From positions 18,790-82,789 of the forward strand of contig JAVJON010000016.1 in NCBI GenBank assembly GCA_040216765.1: DNA of 64,000 nucleotides, given 5' to 3'. Below the pieces are notes generated by a model. That model was not told where the DNA came from. It was given only the letters and a program-made list of their open reading frames with translations, and ran no database searches. This DNA is from Marinibaculum sp040216765 (GTDB taxonomy: Bacteria > Pseudomonadota > Alphaproteobacteria > Ferrovibrionales > Ferrovibrionaceae). A program made the position numbers and the translations under genes. Below, piece by piece: positions 40,647 through 49,835 of this stretch; the first letter of the stretch is position 1, and every line of letters starts with the position of its first letter.

Positions 40647-42848
40647 TCAGCCCACGGCGCGGTCGGCGCGGCTCGCCAGGGTCTGGAGCTGCAGCAGCAG
40701 GCGGGGATCGGCCTGGATCGCCAGCCGCTCCGGCCGGTCGAGCCAGCTGTTCAGCTCGGCGAAGTCGACCGCTTCCCGCAGCTTCACCTCGGCCGTCGCC
40801 ACTGCCGGGTCCGGGCGGCCCCGCAGGCGCGGCTCCGGCACCAGCGCGCCGAGGTGCAGGCCGAACAGCTCGGATTCCGCCAGCAGCGCGGTCAGGCCGT
40901 CCGGGGCTGCGATCGCTGCGGCAAAGCGGGGCCGCAGCTGCTGGCTGCGGGTGAGGACCTGTGGCGGGTCGGTTTCCTCGGGCACCTGCAGCAGCCCGGC
41001 GCGGGCGGCCAACTGGCCAAGGCGGATCGAGCCGCTGGCGGCGGAGAGCGGCACCGCTGCGACCAGGCCGAGCAGTGCCGGTGCCATCCAGGCGGCGAGA
41101 GAAGGGACCACCGCCACGGCGATCACGGTCAGCCCGATGCCGAACAGCACGTGGCAGCGATGGGTTGCCAGCAATTGCCGCATCGGCCAGGCGCCGTCAT
41201 CGCGGCGCTGGGGCGACCAGCCGGCATCCTGCCCGGCCAGGATCTGCAGGACGAAGCCGGTCTGCACCAGCATCATGATCGGCGCCAGCAGCGACGAGAG
41301 CAGGGTTTCCAGCATCGTGCTGGCGACCAGCGCAAGGCCGCCGCCACAGCCGCGCCGGGTGGGGCCATGGCTGAGCGCGCGCGCAAGGCCGATCAGTTTC
41401 GGCAGAAGAAGCACGAACATGGCCAGCAGGAAGAGGCGGATCATGCCGGCGGAGTCGAATTGCGGCCATGTCGGGAACAGATTGTGTTCGCTGACGAAAT
41501 AGTCGGGGCTGATGAAGCGCGCCTGCACTGCAAGCGCCAGGCCGATGAGCAGAAGGGTCAGCCAGATCGGCGACATCAGGTAGGACAGGATGCCGCTGGC
41601 GAAATGCATGCGGCTGGGCCACCGCAGGCCGCTTGCGGCGATGACGCCGGCATGTTGCAGATTGCCCTGCGACCAGCGCCGGTCGCGGATCGCGATGTCG
41701 AGCAGCGAGGGCGGTGCCCCTTCGTAGGAGCCTTCGACCTCCGGCAGCATGGTGACCGACCAGCCGGCCCGTCGGATCAGCGCCGCCTCGACGAAATCGT
41801 GGCTGAGGATCGCGCCGCCGAAGGGTTTCCGCCCGGGCAGGGCGGGCAGGCCGGCGGCCTGGGCGAAGGCATGGATGCGGATGATCGCGTTATGCCCCCA
41901 GTAATTGCCGTCATGGCCCTGCCAGGCGGCCAGGCCGTCGGACACGACGGGCCCGTAGATCCGCGTGGCGAACTGCTGCAGGCGCCCCAGCAGGCTGCGG
42001 CCGCCGACCAGGCGGGGCGAGGTCTGCACGATGCCGGCGCGGGGGTCGGCCAGCATGGCCGCGCGCAGCGCGGCGATCGCCTTGCCGGACATCAGGCTGT
42101 CGGCGTCGAGCACGATCATATGCGCATAGCGGCCGCCCCAGCGGGTGACGAACTCCTCCACATTGCCGGCCTTGCGGGCGATGTTGCGGGGTCGCCGGCG
42201 GTACCAGACCGTCATCTGCGGATGGCTGCGGCGCAGGGCGAGGAGCGCCCGCTCCTCGGCGATCCAGATGTCCGGATCCCGCGTGTCGCTGAGAACGAAG
42301 ATCTCATAGGCCTCGCTGGCCGCGGCCTCGCCGCCGGGCAGCGCGGCCAGGTCCTCCGCCATCGCAACCAGGCCGGCGAAGACGCTGGCGGGATCCTCGT
42401 TGTAGACCGGCATGACGAGGGCGGTGCGCAGGGGCACGCCCCCGGCATCGGCCTGCGGCGACAGCGCGGCCCGGGATGGATCGCCAAGTTCGGGCAGTGG
42501 CGGCGTCCGGCCCAGCCCGGCGATCGCCGATGTGGCGGCCAGGGCGATCCAGCCGAACGCCACCGCGAACAGGCCCACCAGGATCCATTGCAGCGGCGTG
42601 ACCTCGCCGACGGCCACCACCTCGATCATCTCGGCGACGGCAAGGGCAGTCAGCAGCGCCGCCCCGCCGAAGGCGACCAGTCGGGCCATGCGGGTGGGGC
42701 CGGCGGTGGGCATGCGCGGATGGCTCGCCTGGCCGTCCGACCAGTGCGCGAGGTCCTGGGCCGGCATGGCCAGCGGGGCCTCCGGCGGCACGACATGCGC
42801 CGGAAGGGCGGCATGGAGCGCGACGGGCGCGCTGTCGCGGAGCATCAT
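40647..42848 (-). CDS. opgH: OpgH, osmoregulated periplasmic glucan glucosyltransferase
   Basis: A 733-residue processive inner-membrane GT2 enzyme making the glucan backbone and moving it to the periplasm. Two helices at about 56-105 precede the catalytic domain. That domain has VMPVYNEDP, VLSDTRDPDIW, the VLDADSLMSG DxD and the RRWSQGN (QxxRW-type) acceptor motif. Further helices lie at about 415-620. The ATG at 42848 overlaps the opgG stop (ATGA); an ATG at 42857 is also possible. Confidence 0.93.
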   Translation of the reverse strand: MMLRDSAPVALHAALPAHVVPPEAPLAMPAQDLAHWSDGQASHPRMPTAGPTRMARLVAFGGAALLTALAVAEMIEVVAVGEVTPLQWILVGLFAVAFGWIALAATSAIAGLGRTPPLPELGDPSRAALSPQADAGGVPLRTALVMPVYNEDPASVFAGLVAMAEDLAALPGGEAAASEAYEIFVLSDTRDPDIWIAEERALLALRRSHPQMTVWYRRRPRNIARKAGNVEEFVTRWGGRYAHMIVLDADSLMSGKAIAALRAAMLADPRAGIVQTSPRLVGGRSLLGRLQQFATRIYGPVVSDGLAAWQGHDGNYWGHNAIIRIHAFAQAAGLPALPGRKPFGGAILSHDFVEAALIRRAGWSVTMLPEVEGSYEGAPPSLLDIAIRDRRWSQGNLQHAGVIAASGLRWPSRMHFASGILSYLMSPIWLTLLLIGLALAVQARFISPDYFVSEHNLFPTWPQFDSAGMIRLFLLAMFVLLLPKLIGLARALSHGPTRRGCGGGLALVASTMLETLLSSLLAPIMMLVQTGFVLQILAGQDAGWSPQRRDDGAWPMRQLLATHRCHVLFGIGLTVIAVAVVPSLAAWMAPALLGLVAAVPLSAASGSIRLGQLAARAGLLQVPEETDPPQVLTRSQQLRPRFAAAIAAPDGLTALLAESELFGLHLGALVPEPRLRGRPDPAVATAEVKLREAVDFAELNSWLDRPERLAIQADPRLLLQLQTLASRADRAVG

Positions 42849-44404
42849 TCGGTCCATCGGTACAGCCAGGTTTCGCCGATCCTGCGCTCGCCAGCCTTCA
42901 GGTCCAGCCGCAGTTCCGCTTCGGTTGCACCCTGCGGGTCCAGTTCGAAGCTGACCCGCAGCGCCCGCGGCGCGGGAATCGGATAGCTGGTGAGGTTGAG
43001 GATCCGGCCGGCGGAGGTCTCCGCCATTGCCGCCAGGTCGGCGGGGATATCGCCGTCGAAGCGGTAGTCGATCACGAAGATCGGCAGGTCGCCGTCGTTG
43101 TACGGCCGGCCGAGCCCGGTGCGGGTGGCCAGCACGCGCGCCATCTGGGCCTGCGCCGGCGGCAGGGCATCCCAGTGGATGCGGTAGGTCAGGTTGTACT
43201 GCTCGCCCGCCTGCAGGCCATCCTGCGGTTTCCAGAAGGCGACGATATTGTCGTTGGTCTCCTTCGGCGTCGGGATCTCGAACAGCATCACCGCGCCGCG
43301 GCCCCAGTCGCCCACCGGCTCGACCCAGGCGCTGGGGCGCAGTTCGTAGCGTGCCTCGGCGTCCTGGTAATCGTCGAAGGCGCGCTTGCGCTGGACCAGG
43401 CCGAAGCCGCGCGGGCCGGTTTCCTGGAATGCCGAAACCCGCAGGCGGTCGGGATTGTCCAGCGGGCGCCACAGGAAGCTGCCGGTGCCCGACCAGATCG
43501 ACAGGCCGTCGGAATCGTGCACGGCCGTACGATAGTCGACGAAATCGCTGCGATTGATGCCGTCGTAGAGGAACATGGTCGAGAACGGCGCAAGGCCGAC
43601 ATGCTCGATCCTGCGGCGCGGGAACAGGACCAGTTCCACATCGGTCACCGTGGCATCGCCGGGCCGCAGGGTGAAGCGGTACACGCCGGTGGTCGAGGGG
43701 CTGTCCAGCAGGGCATGGATCACCACCGCGGCGGCGTCCTGCGGCGGGCGCTCGATCCAGAAGGCGCGGAAGACGGGGAACTCCTCGCCGGCCGGCTGGG
43801 CGGTTTCGATCGCCAGGCCGCGGGCGGAAAGGCCGTAATGCTCCCCGGATCCGACGGCACGGAAATAGCTGGCGCCCTGGAACACCGCGACCTCATCCTG
43901 CACGCCGGGCGCATTGACCGGAAAGCGCAGCCGGAAGCCGGACAGCGGGATCGGCCCCTGGGGCAGGATCCCGCCGACGCTGGGGCCCACATCGTAGTTC
44001 TCCGGGTCGAAGCCCAGCCGCCGCGCCTTGCCGTCGGCGACGAGCCAGATCTCCACCGACTGGGCGAAGACGAAGCCGGAGGGCAGCAGGTCAATGCTGA
44101 ACTGGCGTGCCTCGTTCAGCCAGATCGTGGCCTCGGGCTTGAAGCGGATGTCACGGTATTGGTCGTAGGACAGGGAGCGCAGGGCCTCCGGCACCTCCCC
44201 GGTGCGCGGCTGGAAGGGCTTCTGCGCGAGGGCCCGGGCGGTTTCGATCAGCTTGGAGCGGCTGAAGGCGGCCTCCTGCGCGGCCGCGGCGGGCACCGGC
44301 GATGCCGTCACCATGAGACCCAGCGCCAAAAGCAGCATGGCCCTGCCGGCGCGGGAGCCGAACACACCCGTCCTGTTCGCGTACGACGCCTCAGCCTCGA
44401 TCAC
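42845..44404 (-). CDS. opgG: OpgG/OpgD, periplasmic glucan biosynthesis protein
   Basis: About 519 residues, exported by a signal peptide whose core is MLLLALGLMVTASPVPAAAA. The mature protein matches OpgG along its length, for example RDIRFKPEATIWLNEARQFSIDL, FPRRRIEHVGLAPFSTMFLYDGINR and GRGAVMLFEIPTPKETNDNIV, and ends GETWLYRWTE. It acts in the periplasm on the glucan made by OpgH, probably introducing branches or other linkages. The GTG at 44404 is a tentative start; the ATG at 44338 would give a shorter signal peptide. Confidence 0.9.
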   Translation of the reverse strand: MIEAEASYANRTGVFGSRAGRAMLLLALGLMVTASPVPAAAAQEAAFSRSKLIETARALAQKPFQPRTGEVPEALRSLSYDQYRDIRFKPEATIWLNEARQFSIDLLPSGFVFAQSVEIWLVADGKARRLGFDPENYDVGPSVGGILPQGPIPLSGFRLRFPVNAPGVQDEVAVFQGASYFRAVGSGEHYGLSARGLAIETAQPAGEEFPVFRAFWIERPPQDAAAVVIHALLDSPSTTGVYRFTLRPGDATVTDVELVLFPRRRIEHVGLAPFSTMFLYDGINRSDFVDYRTAVHDSDGLSIWSGTGSFLWRPLDNPDRLRVSAFQETGPRGFGLVQRKRAFDDYQDAEARYELRPSAWVEPVGDWGRGAVMLFEIPTPKETNDNIVAFWKPQDGLQAGEQYNLTYRIHWDALPPAQAQMARVLATRTGLGRPYNDGDLPIFVIDYRFDGDIPADLAAMAETSAGRILNLTSYPIPAPRALRVSFELDPQGATEAELRLDLKAGERRIGETWLYRWTE

Positions 44405-44727
44405 GTCACCTGCCCTGACTGTACTCTGCCCGGCATCATCGGGAATGGAATTGCCGTGAACCTGACCACCGGGCTGGCTCAGGGCGAACTGGCGCACGCC
44501 CCTGCTTCGTTGCGATCCTTCCGGTCACAGACCTGCCTTGTGCGCCGCGCCAACCGGCTCGACCCAAGGCTAACCATCCGCATGCCGGGAGGTTCCCGCC
44601 CCTGTCAGCGATTCACTGCTGTCGACGAACAGATATAGCAACGCGGCCCGCCGTTACAGGGGTTCGATCCTGCCGGCGCATCGATTCAGCGAATCTTTTC
44701 GGGGTGTTGCAGTGTTGGCGCGACGGC
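44405..44727. other. Gene-free stretch upstream of opgG
   Basis: No convincing gene is present between the opgG start and the thioesterase stop. It should hold the opgGH promoter (leftward). A short TTCGATCC sequence near 44662 resembles a tRNA T-loop, but no cloverleaf can be folded around it. Confidence 0.5.
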
Positions 44728-45543
44728 CTATGCCGGCAGGTCGAACCAGGCGAGCTGCTGGCTGACGGCGAGCAGCCGTCCATCCGCCGACCAGAAATCG
44801 GCATGCTGGTCGCTGAACCCGCCGCCGGCACGCTTGCCGGCGGTCTCGACCAGCACGAATCCGCCGCCGACCTCGGCAAGGTCCAGGTCCGTGGCGTGGA
44901 AATAGCTGGTCATCGAGACGGTGGAGAACGGCGTCGGGCTGCCGATGCGGTAGTAGATGCGCGGGAAACTGGTATCGACCAGCGCTGCCAGGGAAACGAA
45001 GTCGAGCGGCCGTCCGTCCGCCTCCCGGATCCAGGTCAGGCTGTGCATGTCATCGGCGGACGAAAACAGGCGGCCCCTCGCGACCCGCATGTCGTAGACC
45101 GCCGGCCAGGCCACCCGGTCGGTCGGGAAGTCCAGGCGGGGCAGGTCCTGTGCGGCCGGGACGTCGGGCATGCGGCGTTCGGTGAAGCTCCGCGTCGGGC
45201 GGCGCAGGCCGAACACGGCGCTGGACCGGACCGCCGGGGTCGCCGCGCCTTCCGCCCGCAGGCTGGCCCAGCGGAACTGCGTGCTGCGGCCGCTGCGGTC
45301 GCAGCCGGCCGCGACCTCGAGCGGGTCGTCCTTCAGGCCGGTCATGTAGTCCACGGTCTGCGAGACCGGCTGCATGCCGGCATGCTCGGCCTGTGCATCC
45401 TCCAGCATGGCCTTCATCAGCAGCGCCGCGGTCCAGCCGCCGAACGGCCCGATATTGTTCCAGTAGCTGCGGTCCGGCTGCAGCCGGCGCAGCCCGTCGG
45501 GGCCCTGCGAGGCGGACAGCCCCCGATCCAGTACGAACGTCAT
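44728..45543 (-). CDS. Acyl-CoA thioesterase family protein (double hot-dog)
   Basis: A 271-residue protein with the TesB-like double hot-dog layout. The first repeat contains YWNNIGPFGGWTAALLMKAMLEDA and PVSQTVDYMTGLKDDPLEVAA; the second contains SFPRIYYRIGSPTPFSTVSMTSYFHA and ends GRLLAVSQQLAWF. It should hydrolyse an acyl-CoA thioester; chain preference is unknown. It is divergent from a PEP-mutase-family gene, with 104 bases between starts. Confidence 0.83.
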   Translation of the reverse strand: MTFVLDRGLSASQGPDGLRRLQPDRSYWNNIGPFGGWTAALLMKAMLEDAQAEHAGMQPVSQTVDYMTGLKDDPLEVAAGCDRSGRSTQFRWASLRAEGAATPAVRSSAVFGLRRPTRSFTERRMPDVPAAQDLPRLDFPTDRVAWPAVYDMRVARGRLFSSADDMHSLTWIREADGRPLDFVSLAALVDTSFPRIYYRIGSPTPFSTVSMTSYFHATDLDLAEVGGGFVLVETAGKRAGGGFSDQHADFWSADGRLLAVSQQLAWFDLPA

Positions 45544-45647
45544 CGAATCCTTCGCTCCCTGCCCTGTTTCGATCGCCCAGGCGGTATAGCATGCAGGCGC
45601 ATGCGACGTGCCGCAGCGGGCGGGGGGTCGAAGCGGGAGAGACAGGA

Positions 45648-46478
45648 ATGCCGACACAGGCGGAGAAAGCCGCAGCCTTCCGGGCGCTGCATGCGGGGCC
45701 GCAGGCCTTCATCATTCCCAATCCGTGGGATATCGGCACCGCGCGCCTGCTGGCCGGCATGGGCTTCCAGGCGCTGGCGACCACGAGCGCCGGCTACGCC
45801 TTCTCGCGCGGGCTGGTCGACGGCGCAGTCGGCCGGCAGGAAATGCTCGACCATGTCGCGGAGATCGTGGGGGCGACCGACCTGCCGGTCAGCGCCGATC
45901 TGGAGAACGGCTATGGCGACAGCCCGGATGCGGTCGCGGAATGCGTCACGCTGGCGGCCGGCACCGGCCTGGTGGGCTGTTCGATCGAGGATTCCACCGG
46001 GCGGCCGGAGGCGCCGCTCTACCCGCTGGATGCAGCCGTCGGGCGCATCCGGGCGGCGGTGGCGGCGGCGCGGGCGCTGCCCTTTCCCTTCACCCTGACG
46101 GCGCGGGCGGAGAATTTCCTGGTGGGCCGGCCCGACCTGGACGATGCCATCGCCCGGCTGCAGGCCTATCAGGCCGCGGGCGCCGATGTCCTCTACGCGC
46201 CGGGCCTGCGCGATGCGGCGCAGATCGAGGCTGTCGTCAAGGCGGTCGGGCGCCCGGTGAACGTGGTGATGGGATTGCAGGGCGTGACCCTGGGCCTGGC
46301 CGAGCTTTCGGCGCTCGGCGTGCGCCGGGTCAGCGTCGGCAGCGCCCTGGCGCGTGCCGCTTTCGGCGGGTTCCTGAGCGCGGCGCGGGAAATGTCGGAC
46401 AACGGAAGCTTCCGGTTTGCCGACCGGGCGGTGCCGTTCGCCGAGATCAGCGGCCTGCTGAAGCCCCGCCCGGCCTGA
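45648..46478 (+). CDS. Isocitrate lyase/PEP mutase family protein
   Basis: A 276-residue TIM-barrel enzyme of the PEP mutase / methylisocitrate lyase superfamily. PNPWDIGTARLLAGMGFQALATTSAG opens the barrel, SADLENGYGDSP has the Mg-binding acids, and GCSIEDSTG and LTARAENFLVG follow. It lacks the classic KKCGH motif of isocitrate lyase, so a carboxy-phosphonoenolpyruvate mutase-like or oxaloacetate-decarboxylase role is as likely. GGGAGAGACAGGA lies just before the ATG. Confidence 0.85.
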   Translation: MPTQAEKAAAFRALHAGPQAFIIPNPWDIGTARLLAGMGFQALATTSAGYAFSRGLVDGAVGRQEMLDHVAEIVGATDLPVSADLENGYGDSPDAVAECVTLAAGTGLVGCSIEDSTGRPEAPLYPLDAAVGRIRAAVAAARALPFPFTLTARAENFLVGRPDLDDAIARLQAYQAAGADVLYAPGLRDAAQIEAVVKAVGRPVNVVMGLQGVTLGLAELSALGVRRVSVGSALARAAFGGFLSAAREMSDNGSFRFADRAVPFAEISGLLKPRPA

Positions 46479-46509
46479 CCCCGCCCGGATCAGGCAGGCG
46501 GTGCCGCGG

Positions 46510-47442
46510 TCAGCCTTCGGCGTTGATCCGGGCGATCAGGGTCTTCTCGACCTCGTCGGCCCGGTCGTTGGCGATCTGGCAGGTCCCGGCGGCGGCATGG
46601 CCACCGCCGCCGAACTCCAGCATCAGCGCCCCGATATTGGTGCGCGAGCTGCGGTCCAGGATGCTCTTGCCCACGGCAAAGACGGTATTCTGCTTCTCCC
46701 GGCCCCACATCCGGTGGATCGACAGGTTGCAACGCGGGAACAGGGCATAGACCATGAAGCGGTTGACCGCCCAGATCGTCTCCTCGTTCTGCAGCCGCAA
46801 CAGCACCAGGTTGCCATGCACCTTGGCGCAGCGCTGGATCTGCTCCCGCGCCAGCCCCTCATGCTCGCGGAACAGCTCGACCCGTTCCTTCACGTCGGGC
46901 AGTTGCAGGATCTCCTCGATGTCGTAGGTCTGGCAATCGTCGATCAGCCGCATCATCAGCTGGTAGTTGGAGATCCGGAAGTCGCGGAACCGGCCGAGCC
47001 CGGTGCGCGCATCCATCAGGAAGTTCAGCAGGGTCCAGCCCTTGGGCTGCAGGATGTCGTCGATGCTGTATTGCGCGGAATCGGCCTGGTCGACCGCGGT
47101 CATCATCGCCTCGGAGACCTTCGGGAACCCCGCCTTGCCGCCGAAATGGTCATAGACGATGCGGGCGGCGGAGGGCGCCTCGGGATCGATGATGTGGTTG
47201 GCCGGCCGGCCCTGCACGCGCATGGTTTCCGACAGATGGTGGTCGAAGGCCAGATGCGCCTCGGCCACGTAGGGCAGGTTGGTCGTGATATCGCGGCTGG
47301 TGATGGTGACCTTGCCGTCCTGCATGTCCTTCGGATGCACGAAGGCGATGTCGTCGACCATGCCGAGCTGCTTCAAGAGGATGGCACAGACCAACCCGTC
47401 GAAATCCGATCGCGTCACCAGCCGAAAGGTCTCTTGCGCCAT
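46510..47442 (-). CDS. DHH-family phosphoesterase
   Basis: A 310-residue DHH/DHHA1 protein related to exopolyphosphatase and NrnA-type nanoRNases. Metal-binding motifs are TRSDFDGLVCA near the N-terminus, AFDHHLSE at about residue 64, and VDQADSAQYS. The DHHA1 end has the FGGGGHAAAGTCQ loop. The stretch between the domains is longer than in NrnA, so the substrate (short RNA, pAp, polyphosphate or cyclic dinucleotide product) is open. It stands alone between the lyase and pqqE. Confidence 0.85.
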   Translation of the reverse strand: MAQETFRLVTRSDFDGLVCAILLKQLGMVDDIAFVHPKDMQDGKVTITSRDITTNLPYVAEAHLAFDHHLSETMRVQGRPANHIIDPEAPSAARIVYDHFGGKAGFPKVSEAMMTAVDQADSAQYSIDDILQPKGWTLLNFLMDARTGLGRFRDFRISNYQLMMRLIDDCQTYDIEEILQLPDVKERVELFREHEGLAREQIQRCAKVHGNLVLLRLQNEETIWAVNRFMVYALFPRCNLSIHRMWGREKQNTVFAVGKSILDRSSRTNIGALMLEFGGGGHAAAGTCQIANDRADEVEKTLIARINAEG

Positions 47443-47641
47443 GTCGTCCCCTGCCCCTCCATTGCCCGGCCGGCCCGCGGGCCCGTCCCTCGGCCGGAAA
47501 GCCGTCCGCCCTCGCGTGGCGGCCGTGACTGTCCGCAGACCATCGCCGCACCGGCGCCGCTAGGCAAGCAGAGTCCGGTTAACCCAGGGTAAATAGCGGG
47601 ACGGTTCGCTCACGGGCCCGCGGCCGCCCTTGCGGGTGTGG

Positions 47642-48790
47642 TCACGCCGCTCCGGTCCGGCCGCCGAAGCGGCGATAGTCATAGGGGCTCGGCGCGGTCG
47701 CGGCCGCTGCCTCGGCGCGCGCTCGCAGCCGGTCGTGATGGGGCGACAGCGCGCAGGCGGGGTCGGTCGCCTCCGCGCGCCCGGCGATCGCCATGGCCTG
47801 GCAGCGGCAGCCGCCGAAATCGATCTCCCGCGCCGGGCAGGACCGGCAGGGTTCCTCCATCCAGTCGGTGCCGCGGAAGCGTCGGAATGCGGGATGGTCC
47901 CGCCAGATCTCGCCGAGGCTGCTGCTGCCGGGGCCTGCCCCCACCGTGGGAAAGCGGAGGCCCGGGATCGATTCCGCCGCATGGCATGGCAGGACCCGGC
48001 CGGACGGCGTGACCATCATGCCATGCCGCCCCCAGCCGCCGAGGCAGGGCTTCGGGCGGCTGGCGTAATAGTCCGGCACCACGGCGTCGATGACGATCCG
48101 CCCCTGCAGGCGTGCCCGTGCCGCGGCCACCGCGGCCATCGCGCGGTCCACCTGTTCGGCGCTTGGCATCAGGGTGTCGATGTTGCGCAGGGCCCAGCCG
48201 TAGTACTGCACATGGGCGATTTCCACCCGTGCCGCATCGAGCCGCTCCGCCAGGGCGATCAGGTCGGGGATCCGGTCGATGTTGCGGCGATGCACGACCG
48301 CATTGAGGGTCAGCGGCAGGCCGGCGGCGCGGACCAGCGCCGCGGCGGCGATTTTCCGCTCGTACGCGCCCGGCAGGCCGGCGATCAGGTCGGCGCTGCC
48401 CGCTTCGGCGTCCTGGACGGAAATCTGCACATGATCCAGCCCGGCGTCATCCAGCGCCGCCAGGCGGCCGGCATCCAGCAGGGTGCCCGCCGTGATCAGG
48501 TTGCTGTACAGGCCCAGCCCCGCGGCATGCCGCACAAGGTCTTCCAGGTCGTCGCGCACCAGCGGCTCGCCGCCGGAGAAATGCACATGATGGATGCCCA
48601 GTTCGGCGGCCTGGTCCAGCACCCGCAGCCAGTCCCGGGTGGCGAGTTCGGCACCGCGCCGCACCAGGTCCAGCGGATTGGAACAATAGGGGCAGCGCAG
48701 CGGGCAGCGGTGACTCAGCTCCAGCAGGACCGACCAGGGCGGCGCCGGCCCGTCCGCCGCGTCGATGGTGCCGGCGGGCATCGCGGTCAC
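47642..48790 (-). CDS. pqqE: PqqE, radical SAM enzyme of PQQ synthesis
   Basis: A 382-residue radical SAM/SPASM enzyme that links Glu and Tyr side chains in PqqA. The SAM cluster motif HRCPLRCPYC has Cys at 29, 33 and 36. The C-terminal SPASM region has CLGGWGRHG, PCHAAE and CRSCPAREIDFGGCRCQ. The start is GTG and overlaps the pqqD stop (GTGA). It is the last gene of the pqqA-pqqB-pqqC-pqqD-pqqE unit. Confidence 0.96.
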   Translation of the reverse strand: MTAMPAGTIDAADGPAPPWSVLLELSHRCPLRCPYCSNPLDLVRRGAELATRDWLRVLDQAAELGIHHVHFSGGEPLVRDDLEDLVRHAAGLGLYSNLITAGTLLDAGRLAALDDAGLDHVQISVQDAEAGSADLIAGLPGAYERKIAAAALVRAAGLPLTLNAVVHRRNIDRIPDLIALAERLDAARVEIAHVQYYGWALRNIDTLMPSAEQVDRAMAAVAAARARLQGRIVIDAVVPDYYASRPKPCLGGWGRHGMMVTPSGRVLPCHAAESIPGLRFPTVGAGPGSSSLGEIWRDHPAFRRFRGTDWMEEPCRSCPAREIDFGGCRCQAMAIAGRAEATDPACALSPHHDRLRARAEAAAATAPSPYDYRRFGGRTGAA

Positions 48791-49062
48791 CCCTCCAGCA
48801 GCCGCTTGTCCGCCAGGTCCTGCAGGAAGGCGGTGACGTCGGCGGCGATGTCGGCGGGCGGGGCGTCATATTCGGCGGCCAGCTGGGCAGCGATCTGCGA
48901 CACGCTCGCCTTGCCGTCGACCCGCTGCAGGATGTCGGCGCCGATCTCGTCCAGGACCAGCGCGCGTTCCGGGCTCAGCAGCACCCAGCTGTCCCGCGCC
49001 TTGTCGAAGCGCAGCTTGATATGGCGCGGCAGGACCGGACGGCTGTCGGGCTGGATCGGCAT
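48787..49062 (-). CDS. pqqD: PqqD, peptide chaperone of PQQ synthesis
   Basis: A 91-residue RRE-type protein that binds PqqA and presents it to PqqE. HIKLRFDKARDSWVLLSPERALVLDE is the typical N-terminal strand-turn region, followed by helices to LLEG. The start shares one base with the pqqC stop (TGATG), and the end overlaps pqqE. Confidence 0.94.
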   Translation of the reverse strand: MPIQPDSRPVLPRHIKLRFDKARDSWVLLSPERALVLDEIGADILQRVDGKASVSQIAAQLAAEYDAPPADIAADVTAFLQDLADKRLLEG

Positions 49063-49835
49063 CAGCCCGGCCCTGTCCTGGACGGGGGCGGGTCGGGCGG
49101 CGCCAGGTCGTCCGGTCGGAAGGCGCCCGGCGGCGGCAGGCGGGGCGCCACATAGGCGAAATAGAGCCCGTCGAGCTGGGTCCAGAGGATCGCGCACTTG
49201 GTTTCCAGCGCCGCGATCACCGCCTGCTGCTGCTCCACGCTGCGGGCATGTTCCTTCACATGGGCCAGGGCGAATTCGGCATCCCGCGGCGCCTGGTCCA
49301 GCCGCGCGTCGAAATAGGCCAGGGTCTCCTTCGTCACGAAGTCATAGCCCGCCAGCATGCCGCGCACCCGCGTGGAGATGATGCCGGGGGAGAACAGCTC
49401 GGTCAGCGAGGAGGCGATCGCCTCCAGCAGCGGCCGTTCCCGCACCAGCTGGATATAGGCATCCACGGCGAACCGGGTGGCCGGCAGGATGCCTGTGCAG
49501 GAGGCGACATAACCCGCATCCAGCCCGACGCCTGTCGCCAGGGCGAGCCATTTCTCGATGCCGCCGCGGCGCTCCTCGGTGCCGTCATGATCGATGATCC
49601 GCTGGCGCCAGATGCGCCGGAGCGCCGGGTCGGTCATCCGGCTGAGGATGGTGGCATCCTTGATCGGGATGCCGCGCTGGTAATAGTAGCGGTTCAGCGC
49701 CCAGGCCTGGACCTGGCCACGGGTCAGCGCACCGTCGTGCAGCAGGGCGTGGAACGGGTGCAGGTGATGGTAGCGGGTCTCCCCCACCTGCCGCAGGCGG
49801 GCGTCCAGCTCCTCCGGGCGCAGCGGCGCCGTCAC
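49062..49835 (-). CDS. pqqC: PqqC, PQQ synthase
   Basis: A 257-residue cofactor-free oxidase catalysing the final ring closure and eight-electron oxidation to PQQ. Conserved segments include ETRYHHLHPFHALLHDGALTRGQVQAW, NRYYYQRGIPIKDA, RIIDHDGTEERRGGIEKWL and AIASSLTELFSP. The start is a GTG overlapping the pqqB stop (GTGA). The last 25 residues form a Pro-rich tail that extends past the usual fold. Confidence 0.96.
   Translation of the reverse strand: MTAPLRPEELDARLRQVGETRYHHLHPFHALLHDGALTRGQVQAWALNRYYYQRGIPIKDATILSRMTDPALRRIWRQRIIDHDGTEERRGGIEKWLALATGVGLDAGYVASCTGILPATRFAVDAYIQLVRERPLLEAIASSLTELFSPGIISTRVRGMLAGYDFVTKETLAYFDARLDQAPRDAEFALAHVKEHARSVEQQQAVIAALETKCAILWTQLDGLYFAYVAPRLPPPGAFRPDDLAPPDPPPSRTGPG

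Noticed and set aside
40131..42986. A long rightward open frame opposite the GFA gene and opgH
   Set aside because: Same cause: a compositional shadow, Gln/Arg/Gly-rich with no motif, while opgH on the other strand is unambiguous.
44641..44680. A tRNA T-loop-like TTCGATCC
   Set aside because: No acceptor stem, anticodon arm or CCA end can be folded around it.
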